Shown: positions 18,001 through 26,706, counted from the stretch's first letter. The stretch is DNA of 37,136 nt from Paludibacter sp. (GCA_028692715.1 JAQUWU010000045.1:1-37136); one strand, 5' to 3'. Notes: generated from the letters alone by a model not told the origin. Program-made: numbers and translations.

Positions 18001-18247
18001 ATGATGAATTAATCTTCTTCACCCCTTTCATACGGCTGAGCATGGCTTCGAGTTTTGATGTTACCTCCATTTCAATAACTATGGGCGAACTGCCATACAT
18101 TGAAAATGAAACATTTATTTGTGGCAATGTTTGTGAAGGCGATAGTTTTATAGGCAATCTACTAATCAATGACAAGCCAACTATTGTAAAAAACACAAAA
18201 GTTAGTATGATCGAAAATGAAGATAATTTTTTACTCATCATATTCAT
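15047..18247 (-). CDS. RND-superfamily efflux permease (second pump of the operon)
   Basis: This inner-membrane, proton-driven pump has 1066 residues. It has the RND plan: one N-terminal helix (FSIILTFVFFTIVGLSLISR), a large periplasmic porter/docking loop, a membrane bundle near residues 340-480, a second loop and a last bundle from about 900. TM4 reads LTLIIDNIIVLSDQI, with one acidic residue where AcrB has an Asp pair. The TM10 region reads SGLTVNANIFIIDEFNN. Its ATG directly follows the stop codon of the outer-membrane channel gene, so translation is likely coupled. It is only distantly similar to the first pump, so the two could form a mixed trimer as MdtB/MdtC do, or act separately. The substrate is unknown. 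Confidence 0.88.
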   Translation of the reverse strand: MNMMSKKLSSFSIILTFVFFTIVGLSLISRLPIKLSPSQTLPQINVSFSMYGSSPIVIEMEVTSKLEAMLSRMKGVKKINSSSGNGWGNVSIQLDKHVNPDQARFEASTIIRQAWPQLPQELSYPSISLRNSDDNSKKTFLTYSIIAPASPIFIQQFAEDRIKNYLAQIDGVYQVNVSGANPMEWQLEYDVKQLETLGLSIGDVKILVNQYLKNESLGVAKILGDDNEERYIRIALVSEIGTEKEIELALNQINVKKINGKIIRLSDIVSIKKVESQPTSYYRINGLNTIYLSVVADESVNQLNLGVAVKSKLAELQRSFPADFQVNPAYDATEYIQEELNKIYFRSGLTILILLLFVILVYRKLKYTLLISISLIMNIAIALIFYYLFDVEIQLYSLAGITISLTLIIDNIIVLSDQIIHRRNMKAFLAILAATLTTIGSLVIIFFLEEKIRLNLKDFATVIIINLSVSLTVALFLVPALIDKLNISNDLNNRKIPNRTNRIQRFFSILKSKRLIVYFNRFYAVQCQFLRNKRILVFVFIILLFGLPVFMLPDKIEKEGTFADLYNNTFGLEFFKEHLKTPLHNALGGTWRLFVQKVYNGSYFNNDREETSLFVTATLPNGATLVQMNYLIQRMEDYIRQFPEVRQFETNIMNPKRANITIRFTKEHQKSGFPHQLKSNLISKSLELGGGSWSVYGVGDGFSNDIKESAGSYRAELFGYNYDDLYLYAEKFRTKLLEYRRIKEVLINSKFSYYKDDYQEFKLQLKYEQLAKAGIEPYQLYASLKPYFENNSYVAQMSNSEYTENIVAKSKQSQKYNIWDLQNIPIILKEKEFKLSELATIEKYQTPQEISKEDQQYKLCVQYEYIGAYQQGHKVLEETVNSFQEELPIGYSIKNNSKRTWGWGKEESKQYWLIGIVFVIIFFCSSILFNSLKQATYIVFIIPISFIGIFLTFYWFKLNFDSGGFAAFILLSGLTVNANIFIIDEFNNIRKNKNISPLKAYIKAWNAKIRPLFLTIVSTILGFIPFIVGFKESFWYPLAAGTIGGLLMSFIGIFFILPLFLINKFK

Positions 18248-19729
18248 CTATCGGTTGATCATTAATTCGTCGAACTGATAAGAAAGTGATACTTTTTTCT
18301 CGAAATCGTACAAGGTTAGTTTGCGTAATTTATAAAAACTTAGCCAATAATTTTTCAAAGCTATTATATAATTTTTTTGAGCTGTATTTAATCGACCCAA
18401 CGAAAGTGTTAGGCTATTCACATCAGCTTTACCTATCATGAATCGTTGTTTGGTGCTATTGTAAGCCAAGTTGGCTAAACTTTGAGCTTCTTCAGCACTT
18501 GCAATCATATTCTGTTGTACACCATAATCACTCACTGTAAGCATCACATCCTGCTCTAAATATGTTTGAGATTGTTGTACCGAAATTCTCGCAACATTCA
18601 AATTACTTTTTGCCATATTTGCATTTCCTTTACGAACCCCCCAATCCACCAATGGAATGCTAAGGCCTACTCGCACGACATCTTGTTCAAGTGGATTCTG
18701 ATAAGCACTAATAAAATTATCAGCTACCTGATTAAACCCAACACTCGCAGTAATATTTGCATCAAAAGCTGTTTTTTTTTGAGTACGTTCAACTTCTTTT
18801 TCTGCAGCTAATATATTTAATTGGTATTCTAAATAATCGGGATTATTTTCTTTAGATAAGCTTAATGCCTGATCGAAAGCAACTTCAATATTGGTTGGAC
18901 GATCTGGCAGTTCTAAGTGAATTTCTGTATCCTTTGGCAAATTGAGGTAAGCCAAAAAACTTAACATAGCTCTTTTAAGTCCAATACTTACACTCTTCAA
19001 TGTGTTCTTCGCATTCAGCGCATCTAATTTTAATGTCAATAAATCAGCTTGTGAAATTGATGCAATTTTAAGTCGTTCAGATCCAATATAAAAAAGCGAA
19101 TCGGAAGATGTTACATTTTCTACTGCCAAATCATACTCCAGCTGAGCCATAGCCAAATTAAAGAAGTATTGTATTGATGTTTCCGATATTTCTTCACAAG
19201 AATATAGAAACTCTTTTTTAGCTTTCTCGTATTTTAGAGGTTCAATTTTTCGCTCCCATTTAAAACTATTATATCCGAAAAGTGCTTGAGAATAGCCAAC
19301 ACGAAAAGGCACACTCGAAAATTGAGAATAGGCATTATCACCAATATTACGGAAATAACCGAGTTCAGAATCAATAAAAAATGTACCTCCTGTAAAATCC
19401 ACATTTTGGGTTAATGATAAGTTTCCATAAGAGGATAAGGACTGTTGTTGACGATAAATATCAATATTATTTTCCGAATCATACCGACTTACAAAGTCAC
19501 GATTGAAACGAATCGGAGTCAGTGAGAGTGTTAATGAAGGCAACCGAGCCGCTTTATACGATTTATATTCCCAATAACTAGACCGGTAAAGGTTCTTCAC
19601 ACGAAATGTCTGAAGGGAACTGTCAGTAGCAATAGCAATACTTTGTTGTAAAGTCAGTGTTTGCGTTTGAGCAAACAAGCTATTAGTGCATATCAAACAA
19701 ATAAATAAATATAGATTCTTTTTGAACAT
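18248..19729 (-). CDS. TolC-family outer-membrane channel protein
   Basis: The protein has 493 residues, with a signal peptide (MFKKNLYLFICLICTNSLFA) and then two TolC-type repeats. Each repeat contains long helices, and strand segments alternate with aromatic residues (for example SLSSYGNLSLTQNVDFTGGT). The sequence NVARISVQQSQTYLEQDVML and the closing YIIALKNYWLSFYKLRKLTL fit the outer-membrane efflux protein family. It forms the exit duct for the adjoining adaptor and RND pumps. It lies 13 bases after the first pump gene and abuts the second, so the genes form one operon. Confidence 0.88.
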   Translation of the reverse strand: MFKKNLYLFICLICTNSLFAQTQTLTLQQSIAIATDSSLQTFRVKNLYRSSYWEYKSYKAARLPSLTLSLTPIRFNRDFVSRYDSENNIDIYRQQQSLSSYGNLSLTQNVDFTGGTFFIDSELGYFRNIGDNAYSQFSSVPFRVGYSQALFGYNSFKWERKIEPLKYEKAKKEFLYSCEEISETSIQYFFNLAMAQLEYDLAVENVTSSDSLFYIGSERLKIASISQADLLTLKLDALNAKNTLKSVSIGLKRAMLSFLAYLNLPKDTEIHLELPDRPTNIEVAFDQALSLSKENNPDYLEYQLNILAAEKEVERTQKKTAFDANITASVGFNQVADNFISAYQNPLEQDVVRVGLSIPLVDWGVRKGNANMAKSNLNVARISVQQSQTYLEQDVMLTVSDYGVQQNMIASAEEAQSLANLAYNSTKQRFMIGKADVNSLTLSLGRLNTAQKNYIIALKNYWLSFYKLRKLTLYDFEKKVSLSYQFDELMINR

Positions 19730-19742
19730 CGTAATTAGCTTT

Positions 19743-22700
19743 CTATTTTTTGATTTTGGTAGTACGATTGAAAATTCGTTTAAATGAGTTGGGCGTATAA
19801 ACCCACCAATACGCCAATGGAACTACAAAAAGACTGATCGGCGTACCTATAAGCATTCCACCAATTATGGAGATAGCGAGTGGTTTTTCAAGTTCCGAAC
19901 CCATATCGGAACTAAAAAACAAAGGCAACATACAAACAATTGATGTCAAACTGGTCATTAATATAGAATTCAATCTTCGTCTACCGGCTTCATGTATCGA
20001 TTTCATAAGCGACAAACCTGATCGACGTAATTGATTCATAATATCTACTTTCAAAATACTATCGTTGATAATAATACCGCACGACACCACTATACCAATA
20101 GACGACATTAAGTTTAAGCTGTGCCCCAGTAGCATTAATAAAGCTAAGGAGGCGGTGATGTCAATTGGAATTTCCAACAATACAATAAACGGCTGTACAA
20201 AACTCTCGAACTGGGCTGCTAAAATAAAATACATTAGCAAAATAGAAATCAATAAAATGACTATCATTTGACTCATCATATCTTTGTTCGTAAAGAAAGT
20301 TCCTGAAAAGACAACGTCCCAACTGCTATCCATTTTTGCTTTTTCTTTCAATTTACGGACAATTTTTTCAGGTTGCTTGGCATTGTAAAAGTAAAAAGGA
20401 ATGTATTCGCCATTTTTCCCCGCTATAATTGTTTTCACATCTTCAGCAGTGGATAGGTTTACAAAGTTGCTCAGTGCAATGCTGTTTCTTTTTCCACTTT
20501 CATCGGTAGTGGTATAAATCATGGTATTATCAATTACTTCCCGAACTTCATTTTCTTTTCCACCAAGCACTATGGGCAAATATTGTTGATTGGAACGCAA
20601 AACAGAAAAGTTATTTTCTTTAAAACCTGTTTTCACAACCCTGTAAATATCATTGTAGGAGGCGCCATACAAAATCATTTTTTGCTTGTCGATATCCAGA
20701 TTCAACTGACTCTGAAATGAAATTCCAGTTGGTACTTCACCTGTTGCTGATGAGATTTCATTTTTCAAATTATTTATTTGTCCGGAGTTGAGATGAAGAT
20801 CATTGTTTTTTTTATAATATTCAGCAACAATATCCGGCTCACCGGCAGTAAAGATCCGCTCAAAGATAGTGATTGAGGGTGAAAAAGAGACAATTGCTTT
20901 TGGATAATTGCGATTAAAATACTTTTCAATTTTATCTTTAATTATCAGAACATCATCCTTTGTTGGGACTTTCAGGTAAATTTCAGACTCCGACGATGAT
21001 TTGTCTTGTTTGCTATTCAATAAAAATTGTTGCTGACCCACTAATGCTGAGTTCTCAACAGTACCGGCTTTTATTGAATTTGTAAATAGCTGCACCCGAC
21101 TTCCATTCTCATTAACATTTATGTTTTCGTTCCACTCCACATTCACCAGCAATTCATTTTGGCTAATGTCTGGCATTTTTTCTTTCCGTATAGAGTTAAA
21201 GAGAATAAAACAAATGGGGAATACAGCTATCAAACTAAATAACGTGAGTGATTTATGAGCAAAAATCCAGTTTACACTTTTATGATAATAACGTTCATGA
21301 AAAGAAACTTTAGATTTATTATTCGCTTTTATTTTATGTCCTTTTGATTTAAGTTTCTGAATAAATTGGGGCGTTTTTAAAGAAAAAACCAATTTATACA
21401 TCACAGGTAGTAACATGATTCCAGTAATATACGATACCAATAGGCCGGCTGTTACAGAAAATGCCTGATCATAAAAAATTGCGCCTGCAATTCCGCTCAA
21501 GAAAATAAGAGGAAAAAACACCGATATGGTTGTAAAAGAGGAACTAAGCATAGGAGCTATCACTTCGTTGGTACCACGTATGCACGATTCGTCAAGCGAG
21601 TAACCACTTTTGTGGTACTGACTAATATTATCTGTTACAATAATGGAACTGTCTATCATATTCCCAAAAGCCAGAATGAGCCCGGTGAGCGATACGATAT
21701 TAAGTGAAACATTAAACAAATAAAAAAATAACAAACTGATTATGAGTGAAACAAACATGCTTAAACCTATAATCAGTGGCGATTTTAAATCACCCAGAAA
21801 AAATGCTGAGACCAAACAAATAAATATAAACGCCAGAATCAGGTTCTGTTTTAGGTTCGAAATTGTATAGTCAAGTAGTTCGGTTTGATTTTGGGAGATT
21901 TGAAAATCGATAGTTGGATATGTTTTTCTTAAACGGTCTATTTCTTTATTGATGGACGATTTCATATTATCCATATTTTCGTCGGCCTGTTTTATTACTG
22001 CCAATGTAACAGCCCGTTGTCCGTTAAAATAAGCCATACCCCTTTCTTTTTCAGGCACAAGATTTACTTTTGCCAAATCTTTCAACTGATATATTTTGTC
22101 ATTTTTTCGGATATAAATATTTTGCATATCCTCAATGGTTCGCATTACTGCCGAGAACTTAATATTGTATTCGTAATGACCATCTTTCACGGTCATACTT
22201 CCGGGTTCAATATTGTTGTTATTCAATGCAGATTCTATATCAGCCAAACTAATACCGGTAATCTGGAGCTTATTTTCGTCTGGTTCTACAAGCACTTGCC
22301 TATGCATAAGTCCAGTCATATCTACCAAAGCTACCTGTGGTAATTGTTCAATGCGACGTTTGATAACCGCTTCTGAGAATTCTGATAAATCCAAAAAGTC
22401 ACTTTCTGAAGCGGTTTTGTTTTTTAGTGTAAGATTGAGATTAAAGACAGGAATATCAGTGGCACTAGCTTTTACCACACGGGGGCGGTCGATGGTTCGA
22501 GGAATACGCCCCATGGCAGCATCTATTTTTTCGTTTACCTCTACAAAAGCTAATTCGGTATCAGTTCCATGATTAAATTTCAGGTAGATTACCGCATTCC
22601 CATCACGAGTTTCAGAGTGAATATCACTTAATTTACCAACCTGAAGTAATTGATGCCGAACAGGTGCAACAACAGTATTTTCAAGTTCGCGAGCCGAATT

Positions 22701-22853
22701 TTCATTCCCGCTAATATGCACTGTAATTTCGGGTATGGCAATGTCTGGCAACAACGAAACCGGAATATTCATATAGGTAATAATCCCTAAAATGAAAAAT
22801 GCCGTGAAGGCCATAAACACAGCTATGGGACGTTCAATAAGAAATTTAATCAT
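19743..22853 (-). CDS. RND-superfamily efflux permease (first pump of the operon)
   Basis: This RND pump of 1036 residues begins with the classical MIKFLIERPIAVFMAFTAFF and the IPVSLLPDIAIPEITV strand. TM4 has LILAFGNMIDSSIIVTDNI, a single Asp at the proton-relay position. The second half has QPFIVLLEIPIDITASLALL and GIIINDSILKVDIMNQLRRSG. It extrudes a substrate from the periplasm through the adaptor and the TolC-like channel. There are 9 bases to the adaptor gene and 13 to the channel gene. It could export drugs, lipids or, given the surrounding genes, processed peptides; the sequence does not decide between these. Confidence 0.9.
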   Translation of the reverse strand: MIKFLIERPIAVFMAFTAFFILGIITYMNIPVSLLPDIAIPEITVHISGNENSARELENTVVAPVRHQLLQVGKLSDIHSETRDGNAVIYLKFNHGTDTELAFVEVNEKIDAAMGRIPRTIDRPRVVKASATDIPVFNLNLTLKNKTASESDFLDLSEFSEAVIKRRIEQLPQVALVDMTGLMHRQVLVEPDENKLQITGISLADIESALNNNNIEPGSMTVKDGHYEYNIKFSAVMRTIEDMQNIYIRKNDKIYQLKDLAKVNLVPEKERGMAYFNGQRAVTLAVIKQADENMDNMKSSINKEIDRLRKTYPTIDFQISQNQTELLDYTISNLKQNLILAFIFICLVSAFFLGDLKSPLIIGLSMFVSLIISLLFFYLFNVSLNIVSLTGLILAFGNMIDSSIIVTDNISQYHKSGYSLDESCIRGTNEVIAPMLSSSFTTISVFFPLIFLSGIAGAIFYDQAFSVTAGLLVSYITGIMLLPVMYKLVFSLKTPQFIQKLKSKGHKIKANNKSKVSFHERYYHKSVNWIFAHKSLTLFSLIAVFPICFILFNSIRKEKMPDISQNELLVNVEWNENINVNENGSRVQLFTNSIKAGTVENSALVGQQQFLLNSKQDKSSSESEIYLKVPTKDDVLIIKDKIEKYFNRNYPKAIVSFSPSITIFERIFTAGEPDIVAEYYKKNNDLHLNSGQINNLKNEISSATGEVPTGISFQSQLNLDIDKQKMILYGASYNDIYRVVKTGFKENNFSVLRSNQQYLPIVLGGKENEVREVIDNTMIYTTTDESGKRNSIALSNFVNLSTAEDVKTIIAGKNGEYIPFYFYNAKQPEKIVRKLKEKAKMDSSWDVVFSGTFFTNKDMMSQMIVILLISILLMYFILAAQFESFVQPFIVLLEIPIDITASLALLMLLGHSLNLMSSIGIVVSCGIIINDSILKVDIMNQLRRSGLSLMKSIHEAGRRRLNSILMTSLTSIVCMLPLFFSSDMGSELEKPLAISIIGGMLIGTPISLFVVPLAYWWVYTPNSFKRIFNRTTKIKK

Positions 22854-22862
22854 AAATAAAGT

Positions 22863-23924
22863 TTATTGCATTACCGTTACAGGCGATTCGTGCGCCAAAT
22901 TGACATTCCCATCGTAAATTACGCTATCGCCTACATGTAGGCCATCGGTAACAACATAGCCCGACGAGTTTTCCAAACCGGTGGTGACGTAGTTCCAATA
23001 TGCCACACCTTTTTTTAGCGTAAATACCACTTTTTTATTCGTCCTGAGTACCAATGCTTCTTTTGGAATAACCAGCTGTCTTGAAATGCTGCGTTGAATA
23101 AGTACTTTCACATTCATTCCATCTACTAATTTCGCCGATGCAGGTAAAATAGCCTTTACATATACCATCCCATTTTTATCTACCAATGGATTGATCTCTG
23201 TTATTCTTCCTTCCGAAATATAATCTGTTATTGAAAAAGGTGACACGCTGACCCTATCACCCTTGTTTACCAAAGTAACTTCATTTTCAAGAATTTTAAA
23301 TTCAACTTCGGGATGATTATTGTCGATAATGGAACAAAAAGGTTCAGAACCAGATGGATAATTAAATTCTTTCGTAAACAAATTAGCCACCACTCCAGTA
23401 AACGGAGCATATAGTACTGCGTTTTTTAAATTATATTCTGCCATTTGAAAATTAAGCATGCTCTGGTCATAATTACTTTTCACTTTGGCTATTTTCATAA
23501 CATCGGCAGGTATTTTCAGGGAGTCACGCAACGAATATCCCTGACCAATCAGTACATCTTGTAATTCAAGTTTTGCACGTTCCAGATTATCTTTTGACTG
23601 TAACATAGTACTGCGAAGTTTAAACTGATCCAATTCCGCAAGTTTCTGTCCTTTAACAACCCGATTGCCATTTTTCACGTATATACCCGTAATCTTTTCG
23701 GAAGTCAGGAATTTCAATTCGGCTACTTGCTGTGATGCAATCGTTCCGTTGGCAATCAAATCATGATTAAAATCGGACATCTCCAAGCGTATTGTTTTTA
23801 CCGGAGTTGGCTTGTCAATAATTTCCTTATTGTTTTCCTCCACTTGTTCTGATTGCTCACCTTTCGTCGGAGAGCAAGAATAGATTAGGAGCAATGCTGC
23901 TGCAAAAGTTAAGATATTTTTCAT
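22863..23924 (-). CDS. RND efflux periplasmic adaptor (membrane fusion protein), lipoprotein
   Basis: The protein has 353 residues. The lipoprotein signal ends at C17 (LLIYSCSPT). A lipoyl/barrel-sandwich domain is split by a helical hairpin (about 100-160): KITGIYVKNGNRVVKGQKLA before it and LYAPFTGVVANLFTKEFNYP after it. Beta-barrel and membrane-proximal domains follow, with GMNVKVLIQR and LVIPKEALVLR. It links the RND pump to the outer-membrane channel. It is the first gene of a four-gene operon and is preceded by an 84-base leader and the repeat-containing promoter at 24014-24078. Confidence 0.9.
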   Translation of the reverse strand: MKNILTFAAALLLIYSCSPTKGEQSEQVEENNKEIIDKPTPVKTIRLEMSDFNHDLIANGTIASQQVAELKFLTSEKITGIYVKNGNRVVKGQKLAELDQFKLRSTMLQSKDNLERAKLELQDVLIGQGYSLRDSLKIPADVMKIAKVKSNYDQSMLNFQMAEYNLKNAVLYAPFTGVVANLFTKEFNYPSGSEPFCSIIDNNHPEVEFKILENEVTLVNKGDRVSVSPFSITDYISEGRITEINPLVDKNGMVYVKAILPASAKLVDGMNVKVLIQRSISRQLVIPKEALVLRTNKKVVFTLKKGVAYWNYVTTGLENSSGYVVTDGLHVGDSVIYDGNVNLAHESPVTVMQ

Positions 23925-24013
23925 TTAATTCTGTTATTTCTTTTTAAACAATAAATTGTTGAATGATTACATGAAAAGATGAAGTAAAACCGAAAAGACA
24001 CAAAACTTACTGA

Positions 24014-24078
24014 CAAATTTAAGAATTTAATTTGTCTACACCTAGTTAAAATCCCTTTCGATTCTGACTCAATTCTGA
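24014..24078 (-). promoter_or_regulatory. regulated promoter of the RND operon with 11-bp direct repeat
   Basis: On the - strand, TCAGAATTGA (24069-24078) and TCAGAATCGA (24058-24067) are direct repeats of one helical period. After 36 bases comes TAAATTTG (24014-24021), a TAnnTTTG -7 box. There is no TTTG -33 element; CTAGGT stands about 19 bases before the box instead. A missing -33 plus an upstream direct repeat suggests activation by a regulator bound near -60. The same arrangement with the same 36-base spacing lies before NVEALA peptide 1. Confidence 0.6.
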
Positions 24079-24116
24079 ACTTAGGTTTGATTATTTTTTG
24101 AATTTCTTCCCTCATT
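24079..24116 (-). pseudogene. relic of the 3' end of the O-antigen-ligase-like gene
   Basis: Read on the - strand, this stretch starts MREEIQKIIK, matching MREEVRKILE at the end of the O-antigen-ligase-like gene at 26697. It is followed by the same TCAGAATTGA repeats as that gene's 3' end. An open frame of 64 codons continues to 23921, but it looks non-coding after the shared part. It appears to be a copied gene tail carried along with the promoter. Confidence 0.45.
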
Positions 24117-24349
24117 TAGTATAAGCATGTTTAGTCTAACTTCTTCACGTACCCTTACAAAAAGCCAGTATATGGTTGGGATATTCAAAAAACTAGTCTA
24201 TAGGTTTTTATTATTCTGAATATAATATGAAAAACCAGAGCCTCTTCGTTAACTTTGATATAGTGAGATTTTATATAATACGAGGATTTAATAAATATAG
24301 TAGCTACTAGTATTATGTAAACAACCAATACTTATTAAATACTGTTTTC

Positions 24350-24699
24350 TTATTCACATGAAATGTCAAATCTTTTGACATCTATTGACCCATTTCCCAA
24401 GTGAGTTGCAATAGATATAAAAGAACTGTCTTTTTCCTTTTTAATCATTGATTTTGCCTTAGTAAAGTTATAAAGTTCCGTACTACTTTTGTTTATTAGG
24501 AGTTTTAAAAAAAAACCCCTTTAGTTTTTGTTTTAATTTCAATTGAGTAAATTTTAGTCTTTACATCAATTTTCTTAGTAAGCACAGTTCCTCGCAATTC
24601 TAAAGGTTTAATTTCCTCATTTAGATATTTTGTACAATCAATTGCAAACAAAGTTGAGAATACTAAGAGAAAAAAAGATATTAATAGTAGGTGCTTCAT
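24350..24699 (-). pseudogene. small secreted protein split by a frameshift in a T9 run
   Basis: A frame of 64 codons begins with a signal peptide (MKHLLLISFFLLVFSTLFA) and stops at 24505 just after a run of nine T (KGVFF, then TAA). A -1 shift at the run, or one extra T, lets the reading continue for 52 more residues (beginning LKLLINKSSTELYNFTKAKS, ending DVKRFDISCE) to a TAA at 24350-24352. The joined product would be about 116 residues and looks like one protein: strands rich in Lys and Ile before the run, and ELYNF...MIKKEKDSSFISI after it. It could be a broken gene, a phase-variable gene, programmed slippage, or a base error. The family is not recognised. It lies downstream of the propeller gene that starts at 25862. 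Confidence 0.55.
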
Positions 24700-24746
24700 G
24701 ATTTATTTCTATTTTAATGTCAATTGTTTAATACTGTAAGATATAT

Positions 24747-25862
24747 TTATTCCTTAAATTGATAAATAATAACGATTGGATTAGCTTCACTAGTGATATT
24801 ATCTAAATTATTAGTTTTTAAAATTTCATTAGAAAATTCGTTCAAATGATTGGTTGAAACTGCTGATACAAATTTTCCATTATTTGTTGTATAGGGATAA
24901 AAAGAATTAAACATCTTACTCATTTTTTCATCATAAAAAACATTCGTTTTCTTAGTATCCTTATTGTATACAAAAAAATAGGGTGTTTCTTTATAGTAAA
25001 AGTCAGCATAGACAGTACTTTTCGAGTCTAATACAGTTAAAAAATAAATAGATTTTCCATTATTTAATTTCTTAAAAATATCTGTAGGATTAGAATAATT
25101 TTGATTATATACATCTAAATCGATATTATTTTCACCAAAATTGAACGTGTATTTCTCTTTGATTTCATCTTTCTTTATTTGAAATAACTTTTGACTGTAA
25201 ATTGGTAAATAAAAAAGCTGATTTTCTGAATTTTGCAAAGAAATTCTTGGACTAAGCAATAAAGAAGTAGTTTTTTTGCATGGGAATATCTTTTTGATTT
25301 GTGTAAAATCTTTGGAGCAAATCACTATTGAATTATCATCATCATTCTTAATAAAAGATTTGTAAAATACTAAAGTGGCAGAATCTAAATATGCAAAATT
25401 TGCGAGAGGATCTTTTAATGGAATTTTCTTTTCGCTGACAAAGCTTCCATTTGCATTAAATTCTAAAATTTTATATTGGGCCTCATCTAATAGTGTTATA
25501 TGTCCATTTCTTTTATTTATTTGCATATCCGTAATTCCAATGTATTCTTCAGGTCCATGTCCTATCTTATTAATTGAATATAAATATTCTCCTTTAATGC
25601 TAAATATTTGAACTTTTTGTGTTTTACTATCTATAATATAAATTTTATCTCCCTCAATCTTAATCGATTGAATCCGCCCTATAATACTTGAGTCATTTGT
25701 CTCTAATGGAATAAATTTAATTTGATCAAGGTGTGAGACAAAACTCGATTTATTAGTATTTGAGATATTTATTCTAAACTCTTCTGATTTTGAGTGTTCT
25801 TTTTTAACTTCGCAACTAATAAAGAAAATCATTGCAAAAATTACAATATATATTTTTTTCAT
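24747..25862 (-). CDS. six-bladed beta-propeller lipoprotein (DUF5128-like), partner of NVEALA peptide 1
   Basis: The protein has 371 residues. The lipoprotein signal MKKIYIVIFAMIFFISC puts the lipidated cysteine at C17. After a linker it has the pattern of Bacteroidota six-bladed propellers: FIPLETNDSSIIGRIQSIKI, a strand with DSKTQKVQIF, then GEYLYSINKIGHGPEEYIGI, where GxGPxEY is the hallmark. Blades continue to the end with no catalytic motif, so it is probably a surface-exposed or periplasmic binding protein. It follows NVEALA peptide 1 after 298 bases that contain a strong hairpin. Such propeller/NVEALA pairs recur in Bacteroidales; their role is unknown. Confidence 0.8.
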   Translation of the reverse strand: MKKIYIVIFAMIFFISCEVKKEHSKSEEFRINISNTNKSSFVSHLDQIKFIPLETNDSSIIGRIQSIKIEGDKIYIIDSKTQKVQIFSIKGEYLYSINKIGHGPEEYIGITDMQINKRNGHITLLDEAQYKILEFNANGSFVSEKKIPLKDPLANFAYLDSATLVFYKSFIKNDDDNSIVICSKDFTQIKKIFPCKKTTSLLLSPRISLQNSENQLFYLPIYSQKLFQIKKDEIKEKYTFNFGENNIDLDVYNQNYSNPTDIFKKLNNGKSIYFLTVLDSKSTVYADFYYKETPYFFVYNKDTKKTNVFYDEKMSKMFNSFYPYTTNNGKFVSAVSTNHLNEFSNEILKTNNLDNITSEANPIVIIYQFKE

Positions 25863-26084
25863 ATTTTTAATTATTTGAAAGAAGACAATATTCTTACAGT
25901 CCTACTAAATCAATACTTTTATGTTCTAAAGAATTTTAATCAAACACTATATCTTATTCTGTGTAAATTTATATGGAAATACAAGAATGTTCTCAATGGA
26001 TTGTAACCTGCTCTTTTTTAGCCTTAAACTGATTTTTTAAACACATTTTTGTATTTAGGATTACTTAGTTATATAAGGGGAAAT

Positions 26085-26138
26085 ATGGGGGAAGTACTTT
26101 GACAGTTACTTTGCATTTTGATTGTCAATTTCCCCCAT
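26085..26138 (-). promoter_or_regulatory. stem-loop directly downstream of NVEALA peptide 1
   Basis: ATGGGGGAA (26085-26093) pairs perfectly with TTCCCCCAT (26130-26138), and inside it TTGACA (26099-26104) pairs with TGTCAA (26123-26128). The hairpin begins 22 bases after the peptide stop. No U-run follows on the - strand, so it may be a 3' stabiliser or partial terminator that makes the peptide more abundant than the propeller. Confidence 0.7.
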
Positions 26139-26160
26139 TATATTTCACTTATCACTTATC

Positions 26161-26400
26161 TCATGTAAAGCAACAATAAGTTCCTGAATAGTAATCATGA
26201 CATGTATAGTAGTCTATAGAACCATGAAATGTTATTAGCCAATAGCAACCACCCGTTCCCTCACTTTCAGCTAACGCCTCTACATTCGCCAATGCCAATA
26301 AAGAAGTACTATTCGTTTTACTCATATTCAAATTTACATTAAAGGCTACTGCTAGAGCAATAGCTGACATGGCAAAACTGCCAACTATTTTCTTTTTCAT
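26161..26400 (-). CDS. NVEALA-family secreted peptide precursor 1
   Basis: The precursor has 79 residues. An N-terminal hydrophobic segment (about 5-24) is followed by NLNMSKTN and LLALANVEALA, the motif that names the family, ending at residue 44. The ALA triplet is an A-x-A signal-peptidase-like site. Cleavage there would release a 35-residue core starting ESEGTGGCYW. The core has four Cys (GGC, YTC, YCC) and many aromatics (YY, YY, W, F). The first 44 residues share 35 identities with NVEALA peptide 2, while the cores are unrelated. That is a conserved-leader, variable-core pattern typical of peptide precursors. The activity is unknown. Confidence 0.85.
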   Translation of the reverse strand: MKKKIVGSFAMSAIALAVAFNVNLNMSKTNSTSLLALANVEALAESEGTGGCYWLITFHGSIDYYTCHDYYSGTYCCFT

Positions 26401-26503
26401 AAAAATTCTATTTAAAATTTAATTTTAATCAATAATAACTAATGCTGTATCTATCCTTTCAACAGATGGAAAGTCGATAACCGAATTTCTCGTTCTTTTT
26501 GTT

Positions 26504-26597
26504 TACTTTTGCCGCATACTTCTACTTTTTTGGAGGAAGCCGGGGCGGAGAGCATTGTTTTGATACTTTTGCGAGAATTTGACAATTATTCCGCCCC
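26504..26597. ncRNA. conserved hairpin element upstream of NVEALA 1 (5' leader structure or opposite-strand small RNA)
   Basis: GGGGCGGA (26542-26549) pairs with TCCGCCCC (26590-26597), and the inner ATTGT (26554-26558) pairs with ACAAT (26582-26586). The same two-part stem with a matching layout occurs before NVEALA 2. A consensus TACTTTTG box on the + strand lies at 26504-26511, about 30 bases ahead of the hairpin, as it does in the other copy. The element may be a structure in the - strand leader of the peptide mRNA or a short + strand RNA; the sequence allows both. Confidence 0.5.
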
Positions 26598-26641
26598 TTT
26601 ACCATGTTAATACTAAAAATTGTAAATTATTAATCGAATTG

Positions 26642-26706
26642 CAAATTTAAGAATATCAATCCCCAAAACCTAGTCAAAATCCCTTTCAATTCTGACTCAA
26701 TTCTGA
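26642..26706 (-). promoter_or_regulatory. regulated promoter of NVEALA 1 with 11-bp direct repeat
   Basis: On the - strand two identical TCAGAATTGA units (26697-26706 and 26686-26695) are one helical turn apart. After exactly 36 bases comes TAAATTTG (26642-26649). The direct repeat overlaps the last codons of the preceding O-antigen-ligase-like gene. Transcription would start near 26635 and give a leader of about 235 bases containing the conserved hairpin. The layout duplicates that of the RND operon promoter. Confidence 0.6.

Noticed and set aside
23921-24115. 64-codon open frame before the adaptor gene
   Set aside because: Only its first ~10 codons resemble anything (the end of the O-antigen-ligase-like protein). 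The rest spans the promoter and leader and has no protein-like features.
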